Shown piece by piece: positions 8,502 to 17,198 of a stretch of DNA of 64,000 nucleotides. Within the stretch, counting starts at the first letter, position 1, and each line of letters begins with the position of its first letter. The translations under genes and the position numbers were made by a program. The notes under the pieces were generated by a model. That model saw only the letters and a list, made by a program, of their open reading frames with translations. It was not told the DNA's origin and ran no database searches. The stretch comes from an uncultured Alphaproteobacteria bacterium (GTDB lineage: Bacteria > Pseudomonadota > Alphaproteobacteria > CAAGCB01 > CAG-977), in assembly GCA_934277945.1 (NCBI GenBank), contig CAKQWA010000012.1:1-64000 (forward strand). Reading direction: 5' to 3'.

Positions 8502-8974
8502 GTGTCCGCCGTTTTGCGTCCCGATTTGGCGCGCTCCTCCCACGCGCCGCGGTCGTTTTGCGCCCAATAGTGCGCTTCGCCGTCTTCCGCCGCCGCGACG
8601 GATTTCCAAAAGGCGCGCGCGTTTGCCAGCACGTTTTCGTCGTTGCCGTCAAAAACGAACAGGACGCGCTCGAACGCGTTTATATCGGCGGCGTCCGTCG
8701 TGTTTATCAGCATTAAAACGCTTGCCTTGTTCGGATTTTCGTATCCCGCCGTCAGATACACGGGCTGACGGTCGGCGAAATCGTTTTTCACCGACCCGTG
8801 CGGCAGCCACGAATCCGGCGCCAAAGTCCAAAGTTGTTCGTTCAGGGAATCCGCGCGCTCCGGCACGTCCGTGCGAATCAGCAGATTCTTTTTAATGCCG
8901 TACACTTTGGAAGCCAGCATGAAAACCGCGTTTTCGACGGGCGAGGATTGCAGATGATAAAAATCGACGCGCAT
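8498..8974 (-). CDS. holC: DNA polymerase III chi subunit
   Basis: A 158-residue protein beginning MRVDFYHLQSSPVE. The FYHLQ start, the LWT...LPHG segment and the QPVYLT strand are characteristic of HolC, which links the clamp loader to SSB. The ATG overlaps the stop of the upstream protease gene (TGATG), so translation is probably coupled; a GTG one codon earlier is a less likely start. A chi gene at the end of an hflKC-htrA operon is a slightly odd grouping. Confidence 0.85.
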   Translation of the reverse strand: MRVDFYHLQSSPVENAVFMLASKVYGIKKNLLIRTDVPERADSLNEQLWTLAPDSWLPHGSVKNDFADRQPVYLTAGYENPNKASVLMLINTTDAADINAFERVLFVFDGNDENVLANARAFWKSVAAAEDGEAHYWAQNDRGAWEERAKSGRKTADT

Positions 8975-10389
8975 CACGGTTCTCCGGCAATCAGGTCGAT
9001 GACGACGAAAAACTGTTCGTTGTCGCGCTCAATCCGCAGTAAAGCCGACGATTCTCCGCGTTCCAGCGAAATGACGCGCCATTTGTCGAAATCCGCCGTG
9101 CTTTTGACGGGCAGGCGGTCGATTTCCAAAATGACGTCGCCCAGTTTCACGCCTTTTTTCGCCGCGTCGCCGTTCTTTTCCGTGCCGGCGACCAACACGC
9201 CCTTGACCGATTTGCCCAGCCGGTGCTTTTGGCGCACGGCGGGGGACAAATCCGCGACCGAAAGCCCCAGCGCGCCGATTTTCAGCACGGTGGTTTTATC
9301 CTGTTCGGCGGACACGGGAAGCGGCGTTTTTTCTTCGTCTTTCAATTCGTCGACAATCAGCGGCACGTCCAGCGTTTTGCCGTCGCGAAAAACGTTCAAA
9401 AGAACGCGCGCGCCGACGGGCGTTTGCGCCGCCAGTTTCGGCAAATCGTGCATTTTCGCGATGTTCACGCCGTTGTACGATAAAATGACGTCGCCCGTTT
9501 GCAGTCCCGATTGCGCGGCGGGGGCGTCCGGATTGATTTGCGCGACCAGCGCGCCGCGCGCTTCCGGCAGACCGAGCGCTTTCGCCGTTTCGGGCGTGAC
9601 GCTTTGAATTTTCGCGCCCAGCCGTCCGCGTTTGACGTAGCCGTATTTCAAGATGCTGTCGACGACCCAAGCCGCCGTTTTGCTCGGCAGGGCGAACGCG
9701 ATGCCGACCGACCCCCCCGACGGAGAGAAAATGGCGGTGTTCACGCCGATCAGTTCGCCGTGCGCGTTAAAAAGGGGACCTCCCGAATTGCCGCGGTTGA
9801 TGGCGGCGTCCGTCTGAATGAAATCGTCGTAGGGTCCGACCTGAATGTTGCGCGACAACGCCGACACGATGCCGGACGTGACCGTCGTGCCCAGTCCGAA
9901 CGGATTGCCCAGCGCGAAAACCACGTCGCCGGTGCGCGCTTTGTCGGAATCGCCCGTTTTCACCGCTTGAAGCGGCATATCCCCGCCGATTTTCAGCAAA
10001 GCGACGTCCGTTTTGGAATCTTTGCCCAAAACGTCGGCGGAAACGGTGCGCGTATTGTTCAGCGTCACGGTCACTTTTGAAAAACCGTCGACGACGTGCG
10101 CGCTTGTTACCGCAAGCCGCCGGTTCGCGTCCAAAATAAAGCCCGAACCCAAAAGGATTTCGCCGTTTTGCTTTTCGGGATGCGCTTCGTCGTAAAACTG
10201 TTCAAGAAAATCGTCGAACATCGAATTCGTGCGTTCGGACACCGCTTTCATGGTCGAATCCTTGACGGCGGAAACGGAAATCGCCGTCGCCAGAAGCGGC
10301 TCCACCGTGTCGGCGTAGGAAGCCGGCGCGGGCTGTGCCGAAACGTTTGACGCGGCGCAGAACAGCAGGAAAAAGACAAGCGCAATCAT
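8974..10389 (-). CDS. HtrA/DegP-family periplasmic serine protease
   Basis: 471 residues: an N-terminal signal peptide (MIALVFFLLFCAASNVSAQ), a trypsin-like protease domain and two PDZ domains. The triad is visible as TSAHVV (His98), TDVALLK (Asp128) and NRGNSGGP (Ser202). PDZ1 begins near GRLGAKIQ and PDZ2 near LGLSVADL. It acts in the envelope on misfolded proteins. It lies 14 bases after hflC, the arrangement seen in many alphaproteobacteria where HflKC and a DegP-like protease form one operon. Confidence 0.94.
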   Translation of the reverse strand: MIALVFFLLFCAASNVSAQPAPASYADTVEPLLATAISVSAVKDSTMKAVSERTNSMFDDFLEQFYDEAHPEKQNGEILLGSGFILDANRRLAVTSAHVVDGFSKVTVTLNNTRTVSADVLGKDSKTDVALLKIGGDMPLQAVKTGDSDKARTGDVVFALGNPFGLGTTVTSGIVSALSRNIQVGPYDDFIQTDAAINRGNSGGPLFNAHGELIGVNTAIFSPSGGSVGIAFALPSKTAAWVVDSILKYGYVKRGRLGAKIQSVTPETAKALGLPEARGALVAQINPDAPAAQSGLQTGDVILSYNGVNIAKMHDLPKLAAQTPVGARVLLNVFRDGKTLDVPLIVDELKDEEKTPLPVSAEQDKTTVLKIGALGLSVADLSPAVRQKHRLGKSVKGVLVAGTEKNGDAAKKGVKLGDVILEIDRLPVKSTADFDKWRVISLERGESSALLRIERDNEQFFVVIDLIAGEP

Positions 10390-10403
10390 TTAAAAGCCTT
10401 CGG

Positions 10404-11294
10404 TTACGGTTTCAAAACGCGGCTTTTGCCTTTCGCCCCCGCGAACACGTCGAAGAACGGCGAGTCGGGCGTGACAATCATGGTCGTCGAGTCCGCTTTC
10501 ATCGCGCGGCGGTAGGCTTGAAGCGAGCGGTAGAACGCATAGAAATCCTTGTCCGCGGACGACGCTTTCGCCCAGATTTCCGCCGCTTCCCGATCGCCTT
10601 CGCCCATCAGGATTTGCGCTTCTTTCTGCGCCTGCGCCAGAATTTTCACTTTGTCGCGGTCGGCTTCTGCTTTGATTTTCTGGTTCGTCTGCTGACCCTG
10701 CGCGCGAAATTCCTTGGCTTCGCGTTCGCGTTCGGAGCGCATACGGGCGAATACCGCCTGCGACGTTTCGTCCGGCAGATCGGCGCGGCGGATCCGCACG
10801 TCAATCACTTCGACGCCGAAGTTTTCTTTGGCTTTCGCGTCCACTTCGTCGCGGATTTGCGCCATGATGTCCGTTCTTTTTTCCGACAGCATCGTTTTCA
10901 TGTCGTGCTTGCCCAAAACGTCGCGCAGGGACGACACGATCGCGTCGCTTAAACGCGAGCGGGCGAACTCTTCGGTCAAAACGGATTGATAAAACAGCAG
11001 GGGGTTGACGATGCGGAAACGCGAAAACGTGTCGACGACAATGCGCTTTTTATCCGCCAGAAGCACCTGTTCGGCGGGGGGATCCAGTCCGAGCAGGCGG
11101 TTGTCGTAAAACACGACGCGCTGAACGAACGGGATTTTCGCTTTCAGTCCCGGCGTTTGAATGACGCGCTTGGGTTCGCCGAACTGGATGACGATCGCCT
11201 GTTCCGTCTGATGCACGATGAACAGCGAATCGAACAGCGTGACAACGGCGAAAATCGCGACGCCGCCGAGAATTGTTTTAATGCGGTTGTTCAT
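10404..11294 (-). CDS. hflC: FtsH-regulating SPFH protein HflC
   Basis: A 296-residue band-7/SPFH protein with one N-terminal membrane anchor (about residues 7-24) and a long periplasmic SPFH domain. The QAIVIQFGEPKRVI segment and the AEADRDKVKILAQAQKEA coiled coil are typical of HflC. With HflK it forms the large ring that encloses and restrains the FtsH protease. GGAG lies nine bases before the ATG, and hflK ends three bases upstream. Confidence 0.94.
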   Translation of the reverse strand: MNNRIKTILGGVAIFAVVTLFDSLFIVHQTEQAIVIQFGEPKRVIQTPGLKAKIPFVQRVVFYDNRLLGLDPPAEQVLLADKKRIVVDTFSRFRIVNPLLFYQSVLTEEFARSRLSDAIVSSLRDVLGKHDMKTMLSEKRTDIMAQIRDEVDAKAKENFGVEVIDVRIRRADLPDETSQAVFARMRSEREREAKEFRAQGQQTNQKIKAEADRDKVKILAQAQKEAQILMGEGDREAAEIWAKASSADKDFYAFYRSLQAYRRAMKADSTTMIVTPDSPFFDVFAGAKGKSRVLKP

Positions 11295-11297
11295 GGC

Positions 11298-12395
11298 TTA
11301 CGGCTCCTTTTTCGCTTTTTGTGTTTTCTGCGCCGTCAATTCGTTCAGCGGCAGGTACGGCACGACGGATTGCGCCGACGGCGACACGACGACTTTCTGC
11401 GCGTTGGCGTAAACGTCCTCCATCGTTTCCAGATACAAGCGGGCGGCGACCACGTCTTTGGCGCGGCGGTATTCGCCGGCAACCGCCTTGAAGCGCGCGG
11501 AATCGCCCTTTGCCACGTCGATGACGCGGGATTTGTACGCCTGCGCCGCGCTGATGATGCGCGCCGCTTCGCCGTGCGCTTTGGGCAAAACGTCGTTGCG
11601 GTACGCTTCCGCTTCGTTGGCAAGGCGTTCCTTGTCGGCTTTGGCGCGCTGAACGTCGTTGAACGCGTCGATGACCTGCGCCGGCGCGTCCGCTTTCGTC
11701 AGCTGAACCGACGTGACGGCGATGCCCGTTTTGTATTCGTCCAACAGGCGTTGAAGCGTTTTTTGCGCCGCTTCCTGCACGCCTTTGCGGTCGTCGGCGA
11801 TAATCTGCATAATCGGCGTGAAACCGATGGCTTCGCGCATCGCGCTTTCCGCCGCGACGCGCACCGTCGCTTCGGGATTGCGCACGTTGAACAGAAAATC
11901 GCCCGCGTTTTTGACTTTCCACGTTACCGTGAAATTGATTTCGACGATGTTTTCGTCTCCCGTCAGCGCGATGTTTTCGTCGCCGACATCGCGCGTTTTC
12001 ACGCCGTAGCGTCTTTCCGGCACGGAACGGAAGCCGATTTCAATGCGGTTTTCGCGCGCCACGTTCGGCGTCAAAGCCGTTTCAATCGGGTAGGGCAGAT
12101 GATAGTGCAGTCCCGACGCCGTCGTGTACGCGTATTTGCCGAAGCGCAGGACGACGCCCTGTTCTTCGGGCTGAACCTGATAGAATCCCGTCAGTCCCCA
12201 CGCAATCAGCGCCAGAAGAAAAATCCACAAGGCGCTTGACGCGGGCGACGATTTTCCCTTGCGCACCAGACGGCGCACTTTCGCCTGACTTTTTTTCAGC
12301 AAATCGTCCATGTCGGCGTTCGCGCCGCCGCGGTTTTGCCACGGATTTTCGTTGTTGTCGTTGTCGCTTCCCCACGGGTCGCCGGTCATTGCCAT
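11298..12395 (-). CDS. hflK: FtsH-regulating SPFH protein HflK
   Basis: 365 residues: a hydrophilic, asparagine- and glycine-rich N-terminal tail (MAMTGDPWGSDNDNNENPWQ), one membrane segment around residues 50-70 and the SPFH domain starting at QPEEQGVVLRFG. The tail followed by a single anchor is the HflK signature and distinguishes it from HflC. AAGGAAG precedes the ATG at 12395. It lies between thyX and hflC in the same transcription unit. Confidence 0.94.
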   Translation of the reverse strand: MAMTGDPWGSDNDNNENPWQNRGGANADMDDLLKKSQAKVRRLVRKGKSSPASSALWIFLLALIAWGLTGFYQVQPEEQGVVLRFGKYAYTTASGLHYHLPYPIETALTPNVARENRIEIGFRSVPERRYGVKTRDVGDENIALTGDENIVEINFTVTWKVKNAGDFLFNVRNPEATVRVAAESAMREAIGFTPIMQIIADDRKGVQEAAQKTLQRLLDEYKTGIAVTSVQLTKADAPAQVIDAFNDVQRAKADKERLANEAEAYRNDVLPKAHGEAARIISAAQAYKSRVIDVAKGDSARFKAVAGEYRRAKDVVAARLYLETMEDVYANAQKVVVSPSAQSVVPYLPLNELTAQKTQKAKKEP

Positions 12396-12406
12396 GATTT
12401 TCTTCC

Positions 12407-13363
12407 TTATTTGTTAGCGGAACTTTCCGTGTCGATTCCCAAAGAATCCATCAGTTCGATCCATTCGCGTTTGGAAATGTCCGTTTCCTCGCGGTCGACT
12501 TTTTCGCCTTTCAGCAAGCGGCGCACGACTTCCATGCCTTTTTTGGAAATGTGCGTGCCGCCGCGCTGGTATTCCTCGAACGCCGCCGCGCTCATCGGCA
12601 CCCACAGGCGCACGATGTCGAGGATTTTGTCGGCGTAAACGCGGATTTCCTTTTGCGCGTGGCGGTCTGCGCGCAGATTCAGGAAGTGGAACAGATTGTG
12701 CAGATCGATCTTCCAGTACCATTGCGTGTAGATGTTCAGCGGCAGGTTCATGCGCGCCAGTTCGCGCGCCAAGCCCAAGCGGTTCGGATCTACCTTGTTG
12801 CCGAAATTGTCTTCGTTCAGCATATATTCGTAATCGTCGTAGCAGCGTTCTGCGTCCGTTTTGAGCAGTTCAAAGACTTTCGCCGCTTCTTCGCCGGACA
12901 GGACGGCGCCGCGTCCCTGCCGGTTGTCCGTTGATTGCGCCGCCAGATCGCACGCTTCGGGGAAATAGAATTCCTTGTCCAGAATGGAATAGCGCGCGGA
13001 GTATTCGTTGACGCTCGCCATGCGGTGACGAATCCATTGACGCGCGACGAACACGGGCAGTTTGACGTGGAATTTGATTTCGCACATTTCAAACGGAGTC
13101 GTGTGGCGGTGGCGCATCAGGTAATTGATCAACCCCTTGTCTTCGCTGACTTTTTTCGTGCCGCGCCCGTAGGACACGCGCGCCGCCTGCACGATGGCGG
13201 AATCGTCGCCCATGTAGTCGATAACGCGGATGAAGCCGTGGTTCAGCATGGGAAACGGCGTGTACAGGATGTCTTCCAAAGCGGTGACCGTGGCGCGTTT
13301 CGTGGTGTGCGGATCTTGGCGCAAGCGTTCGATTTCCGCAAGTTGTTCGGGCAAAAGGTTCAT
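12407..13363 (-). CDS. thyX: Flavin-dependent thymidylate synthase
   Basis: The 318-residue enzyme makes dTMP from dUMP using FAD, NADPH and methylene-THF. The ThyX signature RHR-x7-S is present at residues 112-122 ([11 protein letters not shown]). The ATG at 13363 is preferred because GGAG is ten bases upstream, whereas a GTG three codons earlier would overlap that site. It heads the minus-strand operon thyX-hflK-hflC-htrA-holC; the link between dTMP synthesis and proteolysis is not obvious. Confidence 0.95.
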   Translation of the reverse strand: MNLLPEQLAEIERLRQDPHTTKRATVTALEDILYTPFPMLNHGFIRVIDYMGDDSAIVQAARVSYGRGTKKVSEDKGLINYLMRHRHTTPFEMCEIKFHVKLPVFVARQWIRHRMASVNEYSARYSILDKEFYFPEACDLAAQSTDNRQGRGAVLSGEEAAKVFELLKTDAERCYDDYEYMLNEDNFGNKVDPNRLGLARELARMNLPLNIYTQWYWKIDLHNLFHFLNLRADRHAQKEIRVYADKILDIVRLWVPMSAAAFEEYQRGGTHISKKGMEVVRRLLKGEKVDREETDISKREWIELMDSLGIDTESSANK

Positions 13364-13395
13364 AATTGACACTCTCCATAATGAAAATTTTTTTC

Positions 13396-13425
13396 AGATT
13401 AGCGCAGTTGCGTTTTCAAGTCCAA
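13396..13425 (-). promoter_or_regulatory. Predicted promoter of the thyX-hflKC operon
   Basis: On the minus strand TTGGAC (13420-13425), 18 bases and TAATCT (13396-13401) lie just upstream of thyX, back to back with the ssrA promoter. Confidence 0.45.
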
Positions 13426-13442
13426 TCTTCTTTTTTATGCGC

Positions 13443-13472
13443 TTGATTTTAAATGCGGATTGCTTTTATAAT
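13443..13472 (+). promoter_or_regulatory. Predicted strong sigma-70 promoter of ssrA
   Basis: TTGATT (13443-13448), an 18-base spacer and a perfect TATAAT (13467-13472) are placed so that transcription would start near 13479, just where the tmRNA acceptor piece begins. Confidence 0.7.
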
Positions 13473-13479
13473 AATTGCG

Positions 13480-13779
13480 CTCCGCTTGTGCGGGGCTATG
13501 ATGCTAAACACCCCGCAGAATAGGTGTTGCGGACCCGGGGGCGGTACCCGGCGCCTCCACCATTTCTTTCATGGGGGCGACACAGGATTGACGTGCACAA
13601 TAAAGACGGGATTTGCATCCGGCATAGTACCACCGTATCGGGCTGTTTTTATGAATGCGAACGATAATCGCACTCAGGTTGCTCTCGCCGCGTAATGCGG
13701 TCGGAAAGACCACTTTAATCCCTTGACCTTGAGCGGTTAAGGTGGGGCGGGGGACTGCCTAGCAACAGAAGTGTCCCCG
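13480..13779 (+). ncRNA. ssrA: Two-piece (circularly permuted) tmRNA
   Basis: The gene order is inverted relative to one-piece tmRNA. The acceptor piece comes first: a hairpin with a CGGGG/CCCCG stem, then a T-arm with CCGGG/CCCGG, then CGCCTCC-ACCA ending at 13562. Ten bases later the coding piece starts with GGGGGCGACACAGG (from 13573). Its first seven bases, GGGGGCG, pair with CGCCTCC of the acceptor piece (one G-U) to rebuild the tRNA-like acceptor stem. The tag reading frame follows at 13657-13695. This permuted form is known from alphaproteobacteria, cyanobacteria and some betaproteobacteria. The RNA rescues stalled ribosomes with SmpB (5106-5579). Exact ends are estimates. Confidence 0.93.
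13657..13695 (+). other. tmRNA tag reading frame (ANDNRTQVALAA)
   Basis: Starting at a GCG resume codon the frame reads ANDNRTQVALAA and ends in TAA. The ANDN start and the hydrophobic LAA end match other SsrA tags: LAA is the ClpX recognition end, and the N-terminal part is where SspB binds in studied species. The middle, RTQV, differs from the AEEF-like core common in alphaproteobacteria. Confidence 0.88.
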
Positions 13780-13790
13780 TTATTTTTATT
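13750..13790 (+). terminator. Terminator at the 3' end of ssrA
   Basis: The last helix of the RNA (GGGGAC 13750-13755 with GTCCCC 13773-13778) is followed by a T-rich tract, the form of an intrinsic terminator. Readthrough would enter sspB. Confidence 0.6.
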
Positions 13791-13807
13791 TGCGACGGAT
13801 GAAATTC

Positions 13808-14272
13808 ATGTCTGACACCTTTTTCAAAGACGATGAAATCTTTTACGAAAATCTTGTGGAAAACGCCATTTTGAACGTCGTCAAAGACGTTTTGAAAGAC
13901 ACCGAGCAAAACGGTCTGCGCGGCAATCATTTTTTCTACATCACGTTTAAAACGACGTTTCGCGGCATTGAACTGTCGCCGCGCTTGAAACAGGCGTATC
14001 CCGACGAAATGACCGTCGTTTTGCAGCACGAATTTTCCGATTTGACCGTCGAGGACGACGCTTTTTATGTGCGGTTGAGTTTCGGCAACATTCCCGAACG
14101 CATCCGCGTGCCGTTCAACGCTCTGGTGTCGTTTTCCGATCCGCACGCGCAGTTCGGCGCGGGATTTCATCCGAAGGACGACGCGCCCGAACCGATTGAA
14201 GAAGAAAACGCGGCTGATGCCGAAACGGTCGGAAACGTCGTGTCCTTGGGCGCTTTTCGCAAGAAAAAATAA
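13808..14272 (+). CDS. sspB: ClpXP adaptor SspB (alphaproteobacterial type)
   Basis: About 154 residues. The core ITFKT...LSPRLKQAYPDEM, TVVLQHEFSDL and FGNIPERIRVPFNAL...FSDPHAQFG matches the SspB-alpha fold that binds SsrA-tagged peptides and delivers them to ClpXP. A flexible acidic tail (EPIEEENAADAE) leads to a short conserved C-terminus (VVSLGAFRKKK), the kind of tail that docks on ClpX. ATG 13808 is preferred; TTG 13790 and ATG 13799 are in frame. It lies directly after the tmRNA gene, so the tag and its adaptor are neighbours. Its stop overlaps the fumarase start. Confidence 0.9.
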   Translation: MSDTFFKDDEIFYENLVENAILNVVKDVLKDTEQNGLRGNHFFYITFKTTFRGIELSPRLKQAYPDEMTVVLQHEFSDLTVEDDAFYVRLSFGNIPERIRVPFNALVSFSDPHAQFGAGFHPKDDAPEPIEEENAADAETVGNVVSLGAFRKKK

Positions 14273-15864
14273 TGCTCCGTCCCGCTTTCCCGAATTTCGA
14301 GTCTTACGACGGCTTCGAGCGTCTTGACGATTTGTCCGTCTTGTTCAAAGACGGCTTCCTGCACGTTTCCGACGACGTTTTCACCGCGCTGGCGAACCGC
14401 GCGATGTCCCGCGTGTCGTTTTATCTGCGCGCGCGTCACTTGCAGGCTTTGCGCGCCGTTTTCGACGATTCCGCCGCGTCGGAAAACGACAAATTTTCCG
14501 CTTGGTGCTTTTTGAAAAACGCGTGCGTGGCGGCGAAAGGCGAACTGCCCTTGTGTCAGGACACCGGCACGGCGGTCGTTTTCGGCGAAAAAGGACACCG
14601 CGTTTTGACAAGCGGCGACGACGCGGCGGCTTTGAGCGCCGGAATCGGTCAAGCCTACGCGCAAAACAATCTGCGCTATTCGCAAAACGCCGCGCAAACG
14701 TTCTTCACCGAAAAAAACACGCGCACGAATCTGCCCGCCGCCATTGAATTGAGCGCGGTCAAAGGCGACGAATACCGCTTTTTGTTCATGGCGAAAGGCG
14801 GCGGTTCGGCGAATAAGACGTTTTTGTTCCAGCAAACGCGCGCGCTGTTGGACAAGGACGCTTTGTGCGCGTTTTTAAAGGAAAAAATCGCGGCGATCGG
14901 CACGTCCGCCTGCCCGCCGTATCATCTGTGCGTCGTCGTCGGCGGCTTGACGGCGGAAGATTGCCTGAAAACCGTCAAACTGGCGAGCGCGGGGGCTTTG
15001 GACAGTCTGCCCGCGTCAAGCGACGGGTCGGGAAGCCCTTTCCGCGATTTGCAGATGGAAGAACTGATTTGCAAAATCGCCAACGACACGGGGCTGGGGG
15101 CGCAGTTCGGCGGCAGGCACTTCTGTCTGGACGCCCGATGCGTGCGTCTGGCGCGGCATGGCGCGTCCTTGCCGATCGGAATCGGCGTGGCGTGCGTCGC
15201 CGACCGGAACATTCTGGCGCGCGTGACGAAAGACGGCGTTTTCCTTGAAAAACTGGAAGAACATCCCGAACGGTTTTTGCCCGACGTGAAAGCCGGCGCA
15301 TCGTTCGACGGCGCGGAAGAAATCGACTTGGACATCTCGATGGCGCACACGCGTCAAACGCTGTCGCGCAAGAAAATCGGCGAAAAAGTGCTGTTGACCG
15401 GCACGCTGATCGTCGCGCGGGATCAGGCGCACGCGCGCTTTAAAAGGATGTTTGCGGAGGGGACGCCGCTTCCCGATTATTTGAAAAAATATCCCGTTTA
15501 TTACGCGGGACCCGCGAAAACGCCCGCCGGATTGCCGTGCGGATCATTGGGGCCCACGACGTCGGGACGCATGGATTCGTATGCGGACTTTTTACAGTCA
15601 AAAGGCGCGTCCTTGGTGTCTTTGGGCAAGGGCGTGCGTGCGCGCGTCGTCGTCGAAGCGTGTCAAAAATACGGCGGTTTTTATTTGGGGACGCTGGGCG
15701 GCGCGGCGGCTCTCACGACTTCGGAATACATCAAATCGTGCGAATGTGTCGATTTCGACGATTTGGGCATGGAGGCGGTCTACCGCTTGCGCGTTGAGAA
15801 ATTCCCCGCCGTCGTGCTGATTGACGACAAGGGCGGCGATTTTTATTTTTCCCTTTTACGTTGA
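14272..15864 (+). CDS. Fumarate hydratase, class I (iron-sulfur)
   Basis: A 530-residue class I fumarase that interconverts fumarate and malate with a 4Fe-4S cluster. The N-terminal catalytic domain holds LPLCQDTGTAVVFG with a likely cluster cysteine, then CPPYHLCVVVGG and a GGRHFC segment. The C-terminal swivelling domain contains GPTTSGRMD and GGAAAL. The length is that of the single-chain FumA/FumB form. The ATG overlaps the sspB stop (TAATG), so translation is probably coupled. Oxygen-sensitive fumarases are common where oxygen is low, but this alone does not set the lifestyle. Confidence 0.93.
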   Translation: MLRPAFPNFESYDGFERLDDLSVLFKDGFLHVSDDVFTALANRAMSRVSFYLRARHLQALRAVFDDSAASENDKFSAWCFLKNACVAAKGELPLCQDTGTAVVFGEKGHRVLTSGDDAAALSAGIGQAYAQNNLRYSQNAAQTFFTEKNTRTNLPAAIELSAVKGDEYRFLFMAKGGGSANKTFLFQQTRALLDKDALCAFLKEKIAAIGTSACPPYHLCVVVGGLTAEDCLKTVKLASAGALDSLPASSDGSGSPFRDLQMEELICKIANDTGLGAQFGGRHFCLDARCVRLARHGASLPIGIGVACVADRNILARVTKDGVFLEKLEEHPERFLPDVKAGASFDGAEEIDLDISMAHTRQTLSRKKIGEKVLLTGTLIVARDQAHARFKRMFAEGTPLPDYLKKYPVYYAGPAKTPAGLPCGSLGPTTSGRMDSYADFLQSKGASLVSLGKGVRARVVVEACQKYGGFYLGTLGGAAALTTSEYIKSCECVDFDDLGMEAVYRLRVEKFPAVVLIDDKGGDFYFSLLR

Positions 15865-15873
15865 GAGGACGGG

Positions 15874-16077
15874 TTGAGTATTTGCAAATATTCCGTTATG
15901 ATAGCGGGACATCGCACCAGCATTTCGCTGGAACCGGAATTTTGGGACGAATTGAAGCGGCTCGCCCGTGAAAACGGGGAAACGCTCCGGTCGCTGATCG
16001 CGCGGGTCGACGCGGCGCGGCAGGGGAATTTGTCTTCGGCGTTAAGGGTTTTTGTTTTGCGGGAGTTGAAGAAATGA
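15874..16077 (+). CDS. Ribbon-helix-helix domain protein
   Basis: 67 residues. HRTSISLEPEFWDELKRLARENGETLRSLIARV is a clear ribbon-helix-helix pattern: a short strand followed by two helices, usually a DNA-binding dimer. AGAGG lies a few bases before the TTG at 15874, which is why I take the long form; ATG 15898 is an alternative that lacks a ribosome binding site. The stop overlaps the next start (ATGA), tying it to the exported protein. Small RHH proteins of this type are common in alphaproteobacteria; targets are unknown. Confidence 0.8.
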   Translation: MSICKYSVMIAGHRTSISLEPEFWDELKRLARENGETLRSLIARVDAARQGNLSSALRVFVLRELKK

Positions 16078-17192
16078 AAAAGTTTTGGGTGGCGGCTTTG
16101 GCGGTATTTTCGGCGGCTGTTCCCGCGCGTGCGCAAACGGCGGAAACGCCCGACGTCGCGGAACGGGATTTGCCCGCCGTCGTCAGCGCGGTCAGTCTGG
16201 ATGAAGCGATGACCATGGGATTGCTGGACGACGAGGACGGCGCGCCGTCCGCGCAAACCGCCGCTCCCGCCGTGACGACTCCCGCGCAAAACGCGGCTTC
16301 TGTGACCGAAACGGCTTCCGCTTCCGCCGCGCCCGCTTCGCCCGATGCGGAAAAACCGCGCGATGAAACGGATTTGGACGTTTTGCAGGCGCAGTTCAAA
16401 GAGCAGGTCGACAAATTCATGGCGCTGTTTCAAGACGCGGTCGCCAAAAAGGAAAGCGGGGAACAGGCGCGCAAGGAAACGCCTCAAAAGGCTTTGAAAG
16501 AGGGGGAAACGCCCCAAGTCGCCTACTACGACGAAAACGGCGTGCGCATCACGCGCAACATGGCGTACGTCGCGCTGTCCGCCGGAGCGAACAAGAAACT
16601 GCCCGAACTGACGGGCGGCGATTTGCAGGCGGCGATCGCGGCAATCAAGACAAAGCCCGTGCAGGAAAAACTGGCGTTGTCGACGGACGGGCGGCTGAAC
16701 GCTCTGGTCGTGTCCGGCGAGGCGGCGGATTTGTCCGGCAATACAATGAAAGTCAGCATCGACCGCAATCTTGCCATTCCGGTCATTTCGTACGACATTT
16801 TGCACGGCACGGTGCGCGACGGCAAGGGCGACGAAGCGTTCATCCTGTCGCTGACGGGCGAAAAAATCGCTTCCGAGCAATTCACGCAGGTCGAAATTCA
16901 CGGCTTCAAGGCTTTTACCGCCGACACGGGCAAATCGTTCTACATTTCCCTGTTCATGTCGCCGTATCTGACGATTCGTCTGGAAACGACGGGCGAAAAC
17001 GCCAAAGAGCGCGCCGTCGCCTTTTTTGACAACGTCGATTACGCGCAACTGGCGCGCGCGATGAAAACGCTGAACGTCAAGGAAACGACGCAGGAAGTCC
17101 GCGCGCACATGGACAAAACGCTGACAACGCCCGACGGCAGACGGCGCGTCGCCGATTTTTACGGCTTGAAGCCGGCGGTCAAGGAACCTTGA
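16074..17192 (+). CDS. Exported protein of unknown function, 372 residues
   Basis: A signal peptide (MKKFWVAALAVFSAAVPARAQ) is followed by a low-complexity Ala/Pro/Thr region to about residue 105, a coiled-coil-prone segment (LQAQFKEQVDKFMALFQDAV) and a globular mixed alpha/beta domain from about residue 150 to the end. The protein is therefore probably periplasmic, with a flexible tether. It starts within the last codons of the RHH gene and is followed seven bases later by the transporter pair, suggesting one operon. I recognise no family. Confidence 0.75.
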   Translation: MKKFWVAALAVFSAAVPARAQTAETPDVAERDLPAVVSAVSLDEAMTMGLLDDEDGAPSAQTAAPAVTTPAQNAASVTETASASAAPASPDAEKPRDETDLDVLQAQFKEQVDKFMALFQDAVAKKESGEQARKETPQKALKEGETPQVAYYDENGVRITRNMAYVALSAGANKKLPELTGGDLQAAIAAIKTKPVQEKLALSTDGRLNALVVSGEAADLSGNTMKVSIDRNLAIPVISYDILHGTVRDGKGDEAFILSLTGEKIASEQFTQVEIHGFKAFTADTGKSFYISLFMSPYLTIRLETTGENAKERAVAFFDNVDYAQLARAMKTLNVKETTQEVRAHMDKTLTTPDGRRRVADFYGLKPAVKEP

Positions 17193-17198
17193 TTTCTC

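Noticed and set aside
13453..13695. An 80-codon frame running through the tmRNA gene
   Set aside because: Only the final 12 codons, the tag, are translated; the rest is structured RNA.
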